Below the pieces are notes generated by a model, which worked only from the letters and a program-made list of their open reading frames with translations, did no database searches and had not been told where the DNA came from. Shown here in pieces: positions 47,001 to 59,095 of a stretch of DNA of 64,000 bases (positions are counted from its first letter, which is position 1; each line of letters starts with the position of its first letter). This DNA comes from Nyssa sinensis (Eukaryota; Streptophyta; Magnoliopsida; Cornales; Nyssaceae), in NCBI GenBank assembly GCA_008638375.1, contig CM018041.1, forward strand, positions 14,899,716 to 14,963,715, given 5' to 3'. Made by a program: the position numbers and the translations under genes.

Positions 47001-49654
47001 AGAGAATGAGGAAGGGGCGGTTATAAAATTGAAGCATGCAAACGAGAAGAACTAGACAAAGAGAGGAGGAAGAGGAAATGAAGTTGGGGCAATCGGGAAG
47101 AGCGCAATGAGTAGAACGCGAAAACTAGGTAAGTTAGTATTGTTCGAATTTCATTTTTTTTGCATGAATTGAAAATATTATATTGAGGTCTGCATGAGCA
47201 TGGAATTAGAAAAATTTTGCAAAAAGAATGAGGGAAAACAGTGGAGAAAACAGGAAGAAAAACCCAGTTACAGGTTTTTATATTCGAATTGGTTTTATGA
47301 TTTTATTGCATGAAACTTTATTTAAATGCTTAGAAATTATACTTATAAGGTGTAGAAATCATGTAGGGATTTTTTTGGGGCTTAAAACAGTAGAAAATTG
47401 CATGAAATAAGGAGGATTCCAGCTCGCCAGAAAAACGGCGCCCCGCCGGAGGAGCCACTGTCGTGGCCTGAACGGCAGCCCTATTGTCGAGTTTAGTCGC
47501 CCGTTGAACTACCCAACCAATCCCATCGATAAAACCGCAAGAAAAAGAGAAGAAAAAAAAATTCTAAAATTTTGGCTGCCGGCGCTGGAGAAGGCGATCG
47601 GAGGGCCGCCGGAAAAACAGGTCGTGAAGGTCACTGTGGAACGGGTCCACGGCTTGGGTCAAAGCCTAATGCACTACATAGCCTAGTAGTCACTTCCAGA
47701 TTGTAAAATTTTAAAAACTTAAATGGGGGTGTTTGGCTATTTGGATAACAAATGGGGTTAATGTTCTGTTTGGGAATAGAGATAGCAAATCTTCGCTTAG
47801 CTACTGTTTGGCTTAGAACTTTAAAGAAAAAAATGTACAGGGGCTGTTGCCCCTGCGGCTTGAACCCAAAACCTTAGGGTTAAGGTTTGAAGCGTGGAAT
47901 ACTGTGCCACTAAGGCACATGTGATCCTTTTTACCCCAAATAATATATATATTAGTTATACTTAATTAATTTAATTTAGTTAATTATTAAATTAATTCTC
48001 GATATGCACATTAGTTAAATAAATAGTGTAAATTTGCTATTTTGGACCTTCTGGATTCAATGGTGAGGTCCGTTTCACGAGATGGAGTCCCAAAAAATAA
48101 AATACAAGTAACACACCAAAATGACCAAAATACCCCTAAGTCAAATGTGAGTCAAACGGATTTCGATTGAATTAAGTAAATAGTAAAATTTTATTATTTC
48201 AAACCTTCTGGACTCAACAGTAAAATCCGAATTGTGAAAATAGAACCTGAAAAATAGAGACACATAAAATGACCATTTTGTCCCTTTCAAAAAAGTAGTT
48301 CAAATTAGAAACCGTAAAAGCCTAAACTGATTCTCTTCAACGTCCTGGACTCAATGGTAAAATCTAAATTATTAAAAGAGATGTGTAGAGTAATGAGGTG
48401 TATAAATTGATAAATAACATTGGAACTAAGACATGTTTATTGTTGTACAGGCAAATCAAAGGAGAAAGAGAAAGTTACGGAATACTAAAGTAAATCGTAC
48501 GGACTAAAGGTAAGTAAACTTTTATCTCTGATACATGGTTTTCCAAGCCACATCCTTTCTATTGCTGCCAAAATTTTGTACTCTTGTACGTACCCACTGC
48601 TATTGTCCCACCATTGATATTGTCCTATCTGGTGGATACTTATTGACTGTTATCTACTGATTGCTTTGTTGTACTGTGCCTTGAAAGGCCTATTGTTGCA
48701 TGATTACTGCATGATATTCCATACTTTATGCACTTCTTATGAAATTACGATAGAATCCTGATTTATGATAGATGCTAGATTTTGTGCTCAGTCACAATAT
48801 CCATCCGATGCTATCTGATTGACTGGACCTACGGGTCAAGTCCGTGAACGGACACATGGCATGATGACGTTTTTACGCAGTGAGTTAAAAGGGCATTGTA
48901 TATGCATTTATGTTAAGGGGGGTATGCCGGGCCCCCAAAAGACCAAGGGTCTACCAAACCCTGAATAAAGTAAATGCATCACTTATGTTTGACTGTTATG
49001 TTGACGTTTATGGAATTCATAGGATGTTTTTATTTTCCTATGAATAGTTCTATGTTAATAGTTCCTTATTTATTGGACTTGACTGTGACCGATTTGTTGT
49101 GGCAGTATATTTATGTTGATTGTGATTATTGAGCTTTTCCCATATTCATGCTACACCATTACTCATAATTGTTATTGTGCCTTACTATTCATTGGTCATT
49201 GTGGCATTTTACTGTTAACTGTAACTATTGTCATGATTGGCTATCATGTTATCCTTTGAGTTCTCATATTTCTATGTTAACCCTAACCCGTATTGGAGAT
49301 AAACTTTTACTTACTGAGCATTGTTAGCTCACCCCACTTACTTAAATTTTTCATGTGAGAATGCTACAGAATCACAATAGGAGTTCAAGAGCCTAGAGAG
49401 ACAGTTGAGGAGCATGATAGAAGTGAATAGAGCCTCCCCCATGAACTCACTACCTAAACATGGTTTTATGTTTAGTTATGTTAGTTACATTTTTCAGTCT
49501 TTGAACAATATTTTGTATTAAGACTTCCACAAGTTAATGTTATATTTACATTAATTACTGTTATCATCGATACAACTAATAAAAAAAATAGGGACGACCA
49601 TTGGGTCAGCCCTGCGACATGAAATTCGCGTAGGGTGGGTTTCGGGTTGTGACA
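46709..49654 (+). mobile_element. Solo long LTR 6 (2.9 kb), TSD GTAAA
   Basis: Starts TGTAATACCCTGACC and ends TTTCGGGTTGTGACA. The target duplication GTAAA is at 49655-49659 on the right and at 46232-46236 on the left, beyond the TRIM that later entered the junction. Contains (GA)n at 46971-46996, an antisense tRNA-like 'cttgaaccc' block (47858), 'aatggtgaggtcc' units (48058, 48200, 48350), AAG/GTAAGT at 48508-48515, 'gtatgccgggccc' (48925), TTGTTGTGGCAG ending at 49105, and TTTTTCAT (49353) where relatives have TTTTTCAG. ORFs of about 60 codons inside are not genes. Confidence 0.88.
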
Positions 49655-50143
49655 GTAAATTACACTGACCTCTCCCGAGATTTATGACAATTACACTGAT
49701 CTTCCCTAAAGTTTCTAAAATTATATTAACCTCCCCTACTTTACATAATAATATACACATACCTCGCTCTTATCAATTTTTTCTTTAAAATGACAAAACT
49801 ACTCCTTTCATATATATATTTTTTTCATTTTTCAAATATATATTAATAAAAACCTTCAATTTATTTTTATATAAAATAAAATTAGTTATTTACCTTAAAT
49901 TTATTTTTAAATAAAAAAATCTTTAAAAAAAGTAAGAAAAAATTGGTTGAAATTGAAAAAATATAAAATAAATAAATAAAATAGACAATTTCGTCATTTC
50001 AAAAATAAAAATTGACAGGGGGAAGTATTTGTATATTTTCAAGTAAAATAGGGAAGATCAGTATAATTTCAAAAATTTCAAAAGAGATCAGTGTAATTTT
50101 CATAAATCTCAAGAGAAGTCAATGTAATTTACCCTTTCTTATA

Positions 50144-51060
50144 TTATAATTTTTGTCAATATCAAATCTAAAAATTTTAATTCAGAGATAAAATTAGAAT
50201 TTTTCAAAATAATTTTATGAAGATTCAAAAAAGAAATTGCGAGTTAATTTTTACATAATTTCAATAAAATAATAAAATTTTAAAATTTTTAGTTATTTGA
50301 GAGCTTGACCCCATGTCAATCCCTACATCTGTGTGTTTGTAAGAGAGCTATGAATATTTGTAATAGTTCCATGATTCTTTAAAATTACTTTTAACATTAT
50401 CAATTGACTCATTCTTTTTTTTTTTTGCTTATCATACAAGGTGTTGGTATCCTTTGTATATTTGTACTCACCTTATTGAGCCTTGTAAAGTTGTATAGTG
50501 AAGTGCGGCAACTCACGTTCACATGAGCTTCTTTTGAGAGCCTATTTCTTCTTTCTAAGAGAAATTCTACTAATATTTTCTAGGAAATTTTGTTATTCTT
50601 TTTTAGAGTAAAATGCATTGTTTTGTTCATTCTCCTTGGTTGCATACACCTTACTGCTTTAGTTTATTGTTGTTTCCTCGTTCAAAATACAATACTATTA
50701 CATTACTTGTTGCAGTTCATTCCATTTACGTTTTAGTCTATCCAAGACCAAATAACATAAATGATTTGTTCATTAATCCAAACATTGCAAGTATACACTT
50801 GTGCAAATTATAATTATTATATCTTGGAAAGTGGAGCACCACCAACCTGTTACACTAAGATTCTTCCTCTGAGAGGCAAAATCACTCTAAAGGACTGTGT
50901 TTTCATACGTCTCAACCACTAAGTCATCTTTCTCCTTTCTTGTCTTACTTTTGATTTGTGGTTGATAACTTTACATTTTATTCTTGCTTTTACAATTCAA
51001 AGTAGTCATCCGAACTAACACTAAAACATTCAATCACTAACAAAAATTTTAAGAGTGATT
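50144..51060. other. Unassigned sequence upstream of the gag remnant
   Basis: No gene. It may contain a decayed copia 5' LTR and leader, since a gag remnant follows, but no TG..CA pair or PBS could be fixed. Confidence 0.35.
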
Positions 51061-51068
51061 TTATTAAA

Positions 51069-51775
51069 ATGGATGCTGCTATGATCACCTCAAAACTTAT
51101 CCTCGACACATCTAAGATTGGCTTATTTAATGTGATATTCTTTAGGCATTGACAAGAACAAATTTATTCCGTTTTAGATATGTTAAACATGGTTAAATAT
51201 TTTGACCAAACCTAAACCAAATAAATGGACTGAAAAGAAATAACTAAAAAGTTGGGAAAGGCAAAACAAAATATGTAGGCACACTATACTTAGTACACTT
51301 TCAAATGAGTTGTTTGACATTTATTTCACCTTTAAAACAGTCACTAAAATTTAGGAAAATTTAACTAAAAAGTATGTAGTTGAAGATGCTGGAACACAAA
51401 AATATGCAATAAAAAATTTCGTAAAGTTTCAAATGGTTGAAAATAGAGATGTATCATATTAAATCCATGACTTCCATAAAAATGAAAAAAAATTGATCTA
51501 CCTGAGGCATTTGTGATTGGATGCCTAATTGAAAAATTGTCCAAATCTTAGAAAAATTATAAGAATAACACATAACATAAAAATAAAAAAAAATAAAAAA
51601 TCATACTTGAAGATGTTATTGTACACATTCGAATTGAAGAAAACAATCAACTTATGGACAAAACTGAAAGGTCAAGAAAAGTTCTTTCAAGGCAAAGGAA
51701 AGGAAGGGAAATTGAATAGAAATAAACAAAAAAAATCAAAAGACGTCCCCAAAAGGAAAAGTGTGTATATATGTA
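51069..51775 (+). pseudogene. Copia gag remnant (UBN2-type)
   Basis: Read across shifting frames: 'LDTSKIGLF', 'QEQIYSVLDMLNMVKYF', 'TLSNELFDIYFTFKT', 'ENLTKKYVVEDAGTQKYAI', 'NFVKFQMVENRDVSY', 'IHDFHKNEKKL' and a final Lys-rich tail. This order is that of plant Ty1/copia gag proteins. There are at least four stops or frameshifts and no zinc knuckle after the tail. It is a different family from the copia element at 30751-41754, whose gag reads differently. Confidence 0.8.
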
Positions 51776-51795
51776 TGTGATATATCACTATTAAG

Positions 51796-52902
51796 TGTTG
51801 GAAAAAAATGGGTTTTGAGCATTTAAATTAGCCATCTTTGAGCTAAAATTAAAGTGGGTCCCACAAATTAATTTTAGTGGGTCCACATGGAATGTGTTCT
51901 CCTCCATGAGGAGATGAAGATTAAATATTGGGTTGCTCAAAACCATTAAGGGGTGAATGAGAAATTGCCTCTAAATATCACCACTTGGGAATGGTAACTA
52001 AACCTTGAAACTTGTGCAAAAAGCTTGTGTCCTACATAGGATGGAAACAAGGCTGTTAAAAAGTATATATACACATACCTTGCTTTGGGGTTTGGGCCGC
52101 AAGGGGCACCCCAATTTTGTGGAAGAGGGAGGACCTAAGCAAATGCTTGGACCACCACACACGCGCGCGCGCGCCGCCCCGCCCCGCACCGAACTGAACC
52201 GGTTCGGGTTCTGGGCATGGGCTTGGGCTTGGGCTTGCTGTGTATATATCTTTTTGGAGAAAATTTATTTAAAATTTTCCAACTAGAAAACACAGTCGTT
52301 TTAAACTTGCGTTTAAGTTACCATTGGAATTCCGAAACGCTGTCGTTTTATGTCATGCGTAAGGTTACCGTTGGGAGTCATGAAGAAGTCTATAAATACA
52401 CACACCCTCATTGCATATTACATTCATTCAGAATTATATTTTTGTGCATCAGTTTTGAGAGAGGGTTCCGTCACTATTTGGTTCGTTGTGCACTGAAGTT
52501 TGAGTGCTTCATCTTTAAGTGTTGTGGTCATTGTATCCTGGGAGACGGACGACCAACAACTCGTAAGCACCACTGCGAGGGCCGTATTTCGTCTTAAGGA
52601 CATTGTGTTAAACACAAGCCTTGATCCTCTTCTGTTTTCAGTTTCCGTAAGTGTTTACAGTATTTGTTGTATTCTAATACAGCATATGATTTTCCAATTA
52701 TTCTGTTTCTGCTTTACAGATTTTAATTTTTCTTGTTTCTGTTCATATAAGTATTTTATGGTTTTGTTTTCTGTAACAATTACTCTGTAAGTTTCTGTTT
52801 CTGTATTCTTGTTAAACGAAAACAACAGATTCTGTTTTCTTAAAACAGTTTCTGATTTTTCCTTTTATTTGCAAAAGACTGATTTAAATATCCAGATTTA
52901 CA
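51796..52902 (+). mobile_element. Solo LTR (1.1 kb), TSD TTAAG
   Basis: Starts TGTTGG and ends TTTACA; TTAAG is at 51791-51795 and 52903-52907. A TATA box (tctataaatacac, from 52389) with CA-rich sequence downstream marks the LTR promoter; (CG)n/GC-rich sequence lies at 52158-52195. A second copy starts at 63785. Probably Ty1/copia from the TGTTGG start and length; no pol is present. Short ORFs are chance frames. Confidence 0.85.
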
Positions 52903-52907
52903 TTAAG

Positions 52908-54240
52908 CACAAGTCAAACTGCCACATGTCTAAGCAAGTGTGAAGACTACATCTCGAAATACTCAGAGTCGAATGCCTACCATCCAAGGATATCGATCTT
53001 ACTAAAAGGACTACCAACCTCGACGCAGAGTCAACACACAAACTTACTTCTAACTTTGAATACATTTCATATTTGGTCTTTCCGTTCCTAATTCTAACCA
53101 GCATTGACAAACACTTAAATCACCAAAGCGTTCATCACCGACCCCTTCCAGTAACCTTTTAATCACAGTCTCACAGGGAAGTTCTAAAGGAGTCCAAGCA
53201 TAATCTAAACTGCTAGCAACAGTAAGTATGTAAGTGTGTGTGTGTGTGTGTATTGGGTTTTTTTGGTTGAAAAAGAAGGGGAAAAAAGTAGTACCACTTT
53301 TCCTTCTTTTATATAATATGGGAAGCGGGAAACAAAGTTATACCACATACATTTTGTTATTATACTCTCTATTTATTAAAATAACATAAATATTTAAAAC
53401 CTGATAAACATATATATATATATATATATATTAACTATCTACATTAACAGTTCATTGAGATTATTTGGAGAAAAAAAATTCTTAAGTAGAGTGATACTAT
53501 TTTTCTCATTTCAATTGTTATAACATAAAGAAGAAAAAAGACAGAGGATAAAAAGATTGAGTAATTGGACTCCCTTCTTTAATCTCTCAAAAAGTGGAGA
53601 TATATGAAAAAAAAAGAAAATTTATTTAATACATTTTTTAAAATACCAAAATGCCCTTAAATATATGAGTTAAAAATTTAGACAATTGTCAAATAAAAAG
53701 GGTATAATTGTCAAATAATTTAATATACTTTTTTTTTTCTTTCCAACTAATTAATCAAATGAGCCATAATAATTTTCTTCTCAACTTTCAAACACATTAA
53801 AGATGAATACTTTTTTTTCTCTGGAAAACTTCCAAACAAGCTATAAATATATATACATGTGAATGCATATTTCAATTTAACACATGAAGCGAAACTCCCC
53901 TCTTTCCTTCTGGATCTCCAGCCCACTTTTGGGTAGATACACATTTGTGGGACTTCAATGCTCCTCATTAACAAACAATTCACATTCCTTCTACATTTCT
54001 GTTGTTAGAAACAGGTTGTAATAGTTTTAAACTACCAAACTTTTTCCTTTTCTGGTTCAATGGTGAGTGACTAGGCTAACGGAATTTAGTCTTCCCCTAC
54101 CCTACCCAACTCAATAATTTACCTTACACAGATAAAGACAACATTTCTTCTAGATTTTTAATACAGTTACCAAAATATTGTGCCACTTAAACTAGAATAT
54201 GCTTTCTGAAGCCACATACCTTATATTGCTTCATACAAAA
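52908..54240. other. AT-rich intergenic DNA
   Basis: (GT)n at 53235-53250, (AT)n at 53411-53430; no gene or bounded repeat was seen. Confidence 0.4.
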
Positions 54241-54243
54241 AGT

Positions 54244-54410
54244 GGATAGATCAGTCTTGGTATAACAATAAATCTGTTTTATTACAACTTAGAGATCATT
54301 GATTCAAGTCGCAAAAACAATCATTTTATTCGTGAGAGTAAGACTACGGTTAACCCTCTCTAAATCTTATGTACGGTAATGAAATCTTGTGCACTGAAAC
54401 TACTCTTTTA
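54244..54410 (+). mobile_element. Au-type SINE (diverged)
   Basis: tRNA-like start 'ggatagatcagtcttggt' (A box) and 'gatcattgattcaagtcgc' (B box), then the body order 'gagagtaagactacgg', 'accctct(c)taaatctta', 'cttgtgcactgaaactact', which is that of the Au SINE family of plants. It ends in a short T-rich stretch. No target duplication was found. Confidence 0.68.
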
Positions 54411-54605
54411 TTATATTAATATAATAGTAATAATTGATATTAAAATGTCCAAAAGGGGTTGCTTTCACCATTCTATCCTAAATTCTTGTACCATATTTTG
54501 CATATGAAAAGATGTGACAATGAATTTTTTTTGTAAAATATTAAATATTGTATTTAATGCACTACCAATGATCTAACGTTACATCATTAATATAGATAAG
54601 TTTAT

Positions 54606-54665
54606 CCCCGGAGAAGTGGGTTAGTCTACTCAACTAAAAAATATCACCCAAACATATCAACATCA
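54606..54665. repeat. 60-bp block, direct copy at 55891-55955
   Basis: 'gtgggttagtctactcaact' then 'aaaaaatatcacccaaacatatcaacat' matches 'ggttagtctaatcaattaat' then 'aaccaaacatcatccaaacatgtcaacat' at 55891-55955 with about three quarters identity. Class unknown. Confidence 0.5.
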
Positions 54666-55462
54666 GCCCAACTCATGAATGACTCCAAACTTATCCACGC
54701 CACTAATTCCCTTGGATTCCTTAGCCATGTTATAGTTTGGTTTCCTAAGTATACTATTTTTAAATATTGGCATCATCCTTTATATTTAGCAGGAGACTCT
54801 TAAGTTGATCAAATCAGAGTACAATGCAAAGTAATGCTTGCTTTTTTACATGTACTCAAAAAAAAAAAAAATCTACTTGCTTGATTTGGGCAACCTTTTG
54901 CCTAATTAATTTGGAAATGATTCAACAAATTGAAATGGATGAAAAGTAAGAAAGAAATGACCAAAATTTGTAGTGGGAGAGAGGAGGGGGGGATATGCCT
55001 TAAAGACATGGTAAGTATTGGCTTCCTACCATTTAGTTGGCTGCAGTATTGACATTTTCCCAGAAAATCTACATATCTGGCAAAATGATTCAAAAATAAT
55101 ACAAGTCACTCAAAACACTTTTCTGGCTCGACTCAATAAGTACTAAACCAGTATTAGTGTGAAGATTTGACGCATTAAGATGTACATGTTTGTATATAAC
55201 TATGCTAACAATTTTAATTGGTTTAACACAAGCACTTTTTTTTTAAATTTCTAAAAGTAAAGACTGACTCCCAAAGGCAATGTAAAAATTAGAATCAGTT
55301 TCATTTTACATGCAAACATCCCTACCTGTTTGATTAACTGATAAAAAAAATTCTTCACTTTTTGTCCATTTGGTTGTTGCAAGAAAATATTGGGCCCTTC
55401 AACAATTATTTTCCTGCAAATTTTCCATAAACCAAATACATTTTTCAAAAAATCACTTTTTG
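54666..55462. other. Unassigned intergenic DNA
   Basis: Balanced composition in places (54990-55090) but no ORF or motif that supports a gene. Confidence 0.35.
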
Positions 55463-55473
55463 AACCAAAAGGA

Positions 55474-55588
55474 AGGACCAAGTTCCTATCCAATTGGTGC
55501 AAGTGTCCACCACCACGACCACGCAATTGGCGTGAGTTCAATTCCCTCTCTCCACATTGCTATAATCAAAAACAAAAAAAAAAAAAAC
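55474..55588 (+). mobile_element. tRNA-derived SINE with perfect 11-bp TSD
   Basis: 115 bp from 'aggaccaag' to an A-rich tail (55568-55587). 'aattggtgcaagtgtcc' (A-box-like) and 'gcgtgagttcaattccc' (B-box-like) are spaced as in a tRNA-derived promoter. AACCAAAAGGA occurs at 55463-55473 and 55589-55599, an exact 11-bp duplication that fits LINE-type target-primed insertion. ORFs running through it are chance frames. Confidence 0.82.
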
Positions 55589-55599
55589 AACCAAAAGGA

Positions 55600-56888
55600 G
55601 CCTTTACTCTCCTACCCCTCACTTATCATCCAAACCCTTAGTCCACTATTACACGCGTCTTGAGTCAAAAATGATCAAGTGACCAACTACATAATGACCC
55701 CATCTCATGATTTTTATTAAAGTTGGTTTGGAGTATCTCACCAAAACACAGTTTGAAAATTGGGTTTTGACAAGATGGGCGTGAAATTTGGGTTACAATG
55801 ATTGAAGCAACAGGACTAAACTTTTGTACAGATCAGTGGTATTCCCAAATAAGGACCCCATTTATCTCTAAAATTCAAGTGGGACTGTCCCCCTGGGAGG
55901 TTGGTTAGTCTAATCAATTAATGAACCAAACATCATCCAAACATGTCAACATTTTTCAATCTTACAACTGAGCTGCTAACTTAATGGGATGTGTAGTCAC
56001 TGTCTCTTTTGTACCATAACCTTCCCCTATGTTTGCCCTTTTCCAGCTTTGCCCAAAAATGCCTTATCAAATGTTACTTAAAAGCATGACATGTATCATA
56101 TGATTACAATAATACATATACATATACAGACAATAAAAAATGAAACTATAACTCCACTCTTTCCTTTTAGATGCACGTCAAAACTTGTACTGTGCTATAA
56201 TGACTTTTGCTTAATAAAGCAATGCACGTAGCAATTAAGCCGACACCCTCACTTGCAACTGAAATCATGCAATGCCATAAGAGCTCCACTTCATGGCCAT
56301 AATCATCAACATCTCAATAGACATCCTGTCAATAGCTTTGGGCCAAGCCTAAAACCTTATCTCAAAAACAATATTGATGGTACTATTCATGGCACATTTT
56401 GGATTCTGCAGAGATGGGGGGCCCTCCTCCCCAACTCAAATTAATGCAGATTTTAATTCCAAAATTTTCAGTCCATCTTGGAATTATGACAAATGCACAG
56501 GATGAAATGACAGCCAATCATGCGTCGAAGGGTTACAGCTGGCTTCCTGGGTAATTCATTTAATCATAGATTAAATCTTTGATGTTCTTAGCCTGATTGC
56601 TTAGCTGCTATTAGAACTAGATTTCAGGAGATAAACTTTGTCTCCCTGTTTAGGGAAGCAAGTAGAGCTACTGACTATTTTTTCGAAAATGGTTAATCTT
56701 GTAAATGAAGAAGTTATGGTTCCAAGTGCTGATAATATGAATAATATGATATTACACAATCTCTAACAACTTAAATTTTTTTTAAAAAAATATTTGTTTA
56801 TATGGTACCGGAACATATAAAATATGTTTAACCTAGTCACGAGGCGAGCTTAAGATTTTAGAGGAACATCCCCAGTGATTTTTACCCT
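55600..56888. other. Unassigned intergenic DNA
   Basis: No gene recognised. 56240-56540 is close to balanced in composition and has a 63-codon ORF without known motifs. Confidence 0.35.
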
Positions 56889-58017
56889 ATAACTGTCACA
56901 AAACCCAACCTATAGGTGGGCTACGATCCGAAATAGAGATTAAAAAACAGTGAGCTAAAACACCAGCAAATAATCATACAACATATCCAAGTTAAACTAG
57001 GTTCAAAAGTTCAAAACAAATTCAAAAATAGTTCATTCGATTCAGAAGGCTTGTCAAATATAATTTGCAAGGAATAATTAAGCCACATAAATAAAACAAT
57101 GGACTCTCCCATGTATATAGCCGGTTCTACCATGAAGTGAACAAAACAATCGCTTTATGCCCCACTTTTAAAGGTCCTAAATTTTATGTCTCTATTATAT
57201 AATCCAAAGTATAAGTTTAAGACTAATAAAAGTCTAGCTATAACAGGAAGGCCTTTTTGTGTATAATATAATCTAAACTAAAAGTTTTAAAACAATAGAA
57301 ATCTAATTCTACACAACGAAGGCCCATAAATGCTCCGAGAAACAAATTCAATTCTATTGCTATATGTCTACTTAAGAATTCTATTATAATTAGAGTTTTA
57401 TTCAACGTCTACATCTCTTCTATTAGAACAATATTACAATTTTATATTACTATGTATATTATATATTTATTAGAGGTTTATTTATATTTAAATTACTCAA
57501 AACTCTTATACAATAAACTGTTTTCCCATTGTTTGAAATCATATTTTCTTATTAAAACTTTGTTCTACTTGCATAAAAATAAAAAATCTCATTTAAAGTA
57601 GTCACTCTAGGCCTCAAATTCTTTTGAGTCGGCCTACGCATATAATACCTTGGACAATCTCTTAAGCCATTAACAAAATCACACCCTCCATGCTCAACAC
57701 TTTCCTCCATTAATTGGGGTCCATTCCAAATATTACTCCCATAGGTAAGGGTCCATTAGAACTAGTTTTGATCAGTTCCACTATTTAATGGCTCAGGCAT
57801 CTTAATCCTATGGTTTAAGGTTCAGTACCAACACATTTGCCTTTTAGTTAAGGTAGACAAAAGCAAATCCAGATTCAAGCTCAACTTCTCAGAGAATTTA
57901 AAAAATAATTTTCATTCCATATCCAAATAATAAATATCAAACTCAAAGCATACATCAAAACCAAATGAATTTGTGTAACATAGTATATAGTTACGAAATT
58001 TATTTGGATTTTCTAGT

Positions 58018-58320
58018 TGTTAAAATTTGGAAGCCTAACTCTAAATTAGCTCCTTAAAACCCATGTGTCCTTATATATAGACCAGAGGAGTTAGAGACGG
58101 GCGATGTGGGATAATCCAATACGCCCTCTGGACTACATTGCCCGCGGAGGGAAACCAGGTGAGCGGCCTCGACTCCTTTAGCTCAAGGTTGGATCTTTGA
58201 CTTGACTCTGATACCATATTGAAAATTGGAGGCCCAACTCTAAATTAGCTCATTAAAACCCAGGTGTCCTTATATACAGATTAGAGGAGCTAGAGACGGG
58301 CGATATAGGACAATCCAACA
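58018..58320 (-). mobile_element. Second TRIM (303 bp) with 104-bp LTRs
   Basis: LTRs at 58018-58121 and 58217-58320 flank a 95-bp interior. On the minus strand the primer site TGGTATCAGAGTC (58204-58216) directly follows the 5' LTR and matches the initiator tRNA-Met type. The 'gcgatgtgggataatccaa' end is shared by both LTRs. Flanks CTAGT (58013-58017) and CTAAT (58321-58325) differ at one base. Unrelated in sequence to the TRIM at 46237. Confidence 0.88.
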
Positions 58321-59095
58321 CTAATAATAATCAAACAACAAAAAGGTCAATACCAACACATTTGCAACAAGAAACTTCATAGTTTAACATGGTTCTAAAT
58401 CATTGAAATAAATAGGTTCAGTCAATAAGAATTTCAGATATGTAGATTATACTAATAATTGCTCAGAAAATACATGGAATAAGAAATTTGATCAATTTGA
58501 GGAAATGACTTCAAAACAGTTCAATTTCAATTGAAAACACCAAGGTATGATGTAAGGTTACTTGCCTTGATCACTAACAAAATTCCTACTTTATTTCCTT
58601 CTGACTCAGTTCCCTAGACTTCCTCAAATAATCCTAATTGTACAAACAAGTGGTCCAATGAGTACAAAATTAAGTTTATATCCTAAAGCGTATTTTCTTC
58701 TTTCAAACTTATTGGATTTACCCTAAAAATTCCCAGCAGTCATTTAACGTTTCCAACACACATATAATATGCTCATATATCTCGCAGATGACTCTCCAAT
58801 TAGGTCCAAACAAATAGGATTTTAAAACCCCAATTTAATCGTTCCCCTAGGTCTTGCATACACACACATGCACAAGAACATATATAAATAAATATACATA
58901 TGTAAGTTCAAATCACAAATATTTGTATCTCATATTTATAATTAATCTAACCCATTGGATTTCTCTATTCATAACCCTAGAATCAAATAACAAAGATAAA
59001 CCAATAAAAATCTAAGTTCACGACCCAAACCACAAACACAATATATACATCAAAATGCCTAAAAATCTTCCCCCCTTTGAAACCTTTAGATAACT

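Larger units (their letters stand above)
46230..50134. mobile_element. Mutator-type MITE (482 bp net) with 9-bp TSD
   Basis: The ends read GGGTAAATTACA.. and ..TGTAATTTACCC. The inverted arms extend about 150-170 bp (left arm continuing from 49655 to about 49825, right arm about 49970-50134). Flanks are TTTCTTATA at 46221-46229 and 50135-50143, an exact 9-bp duplication as made by Mutator-like transposases. Only seven bases of the left arm lie before the nested insertion (solo LTR 6 plus a TRIM). Non-coding. Confidence 0.9.

Noticed and set aside
52217..52597. 126-codon ORF with a hydrophobic start.
   Set aside because: It lies inside the solo LTR at 51796-52902, across its TATA box and predicted transcript start.
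55370..55663. Overlapping 83-97-codon ORFs on both strands.
   Set aside because: They run through the SINE and its A-rich tail, so they are not conserved genes.
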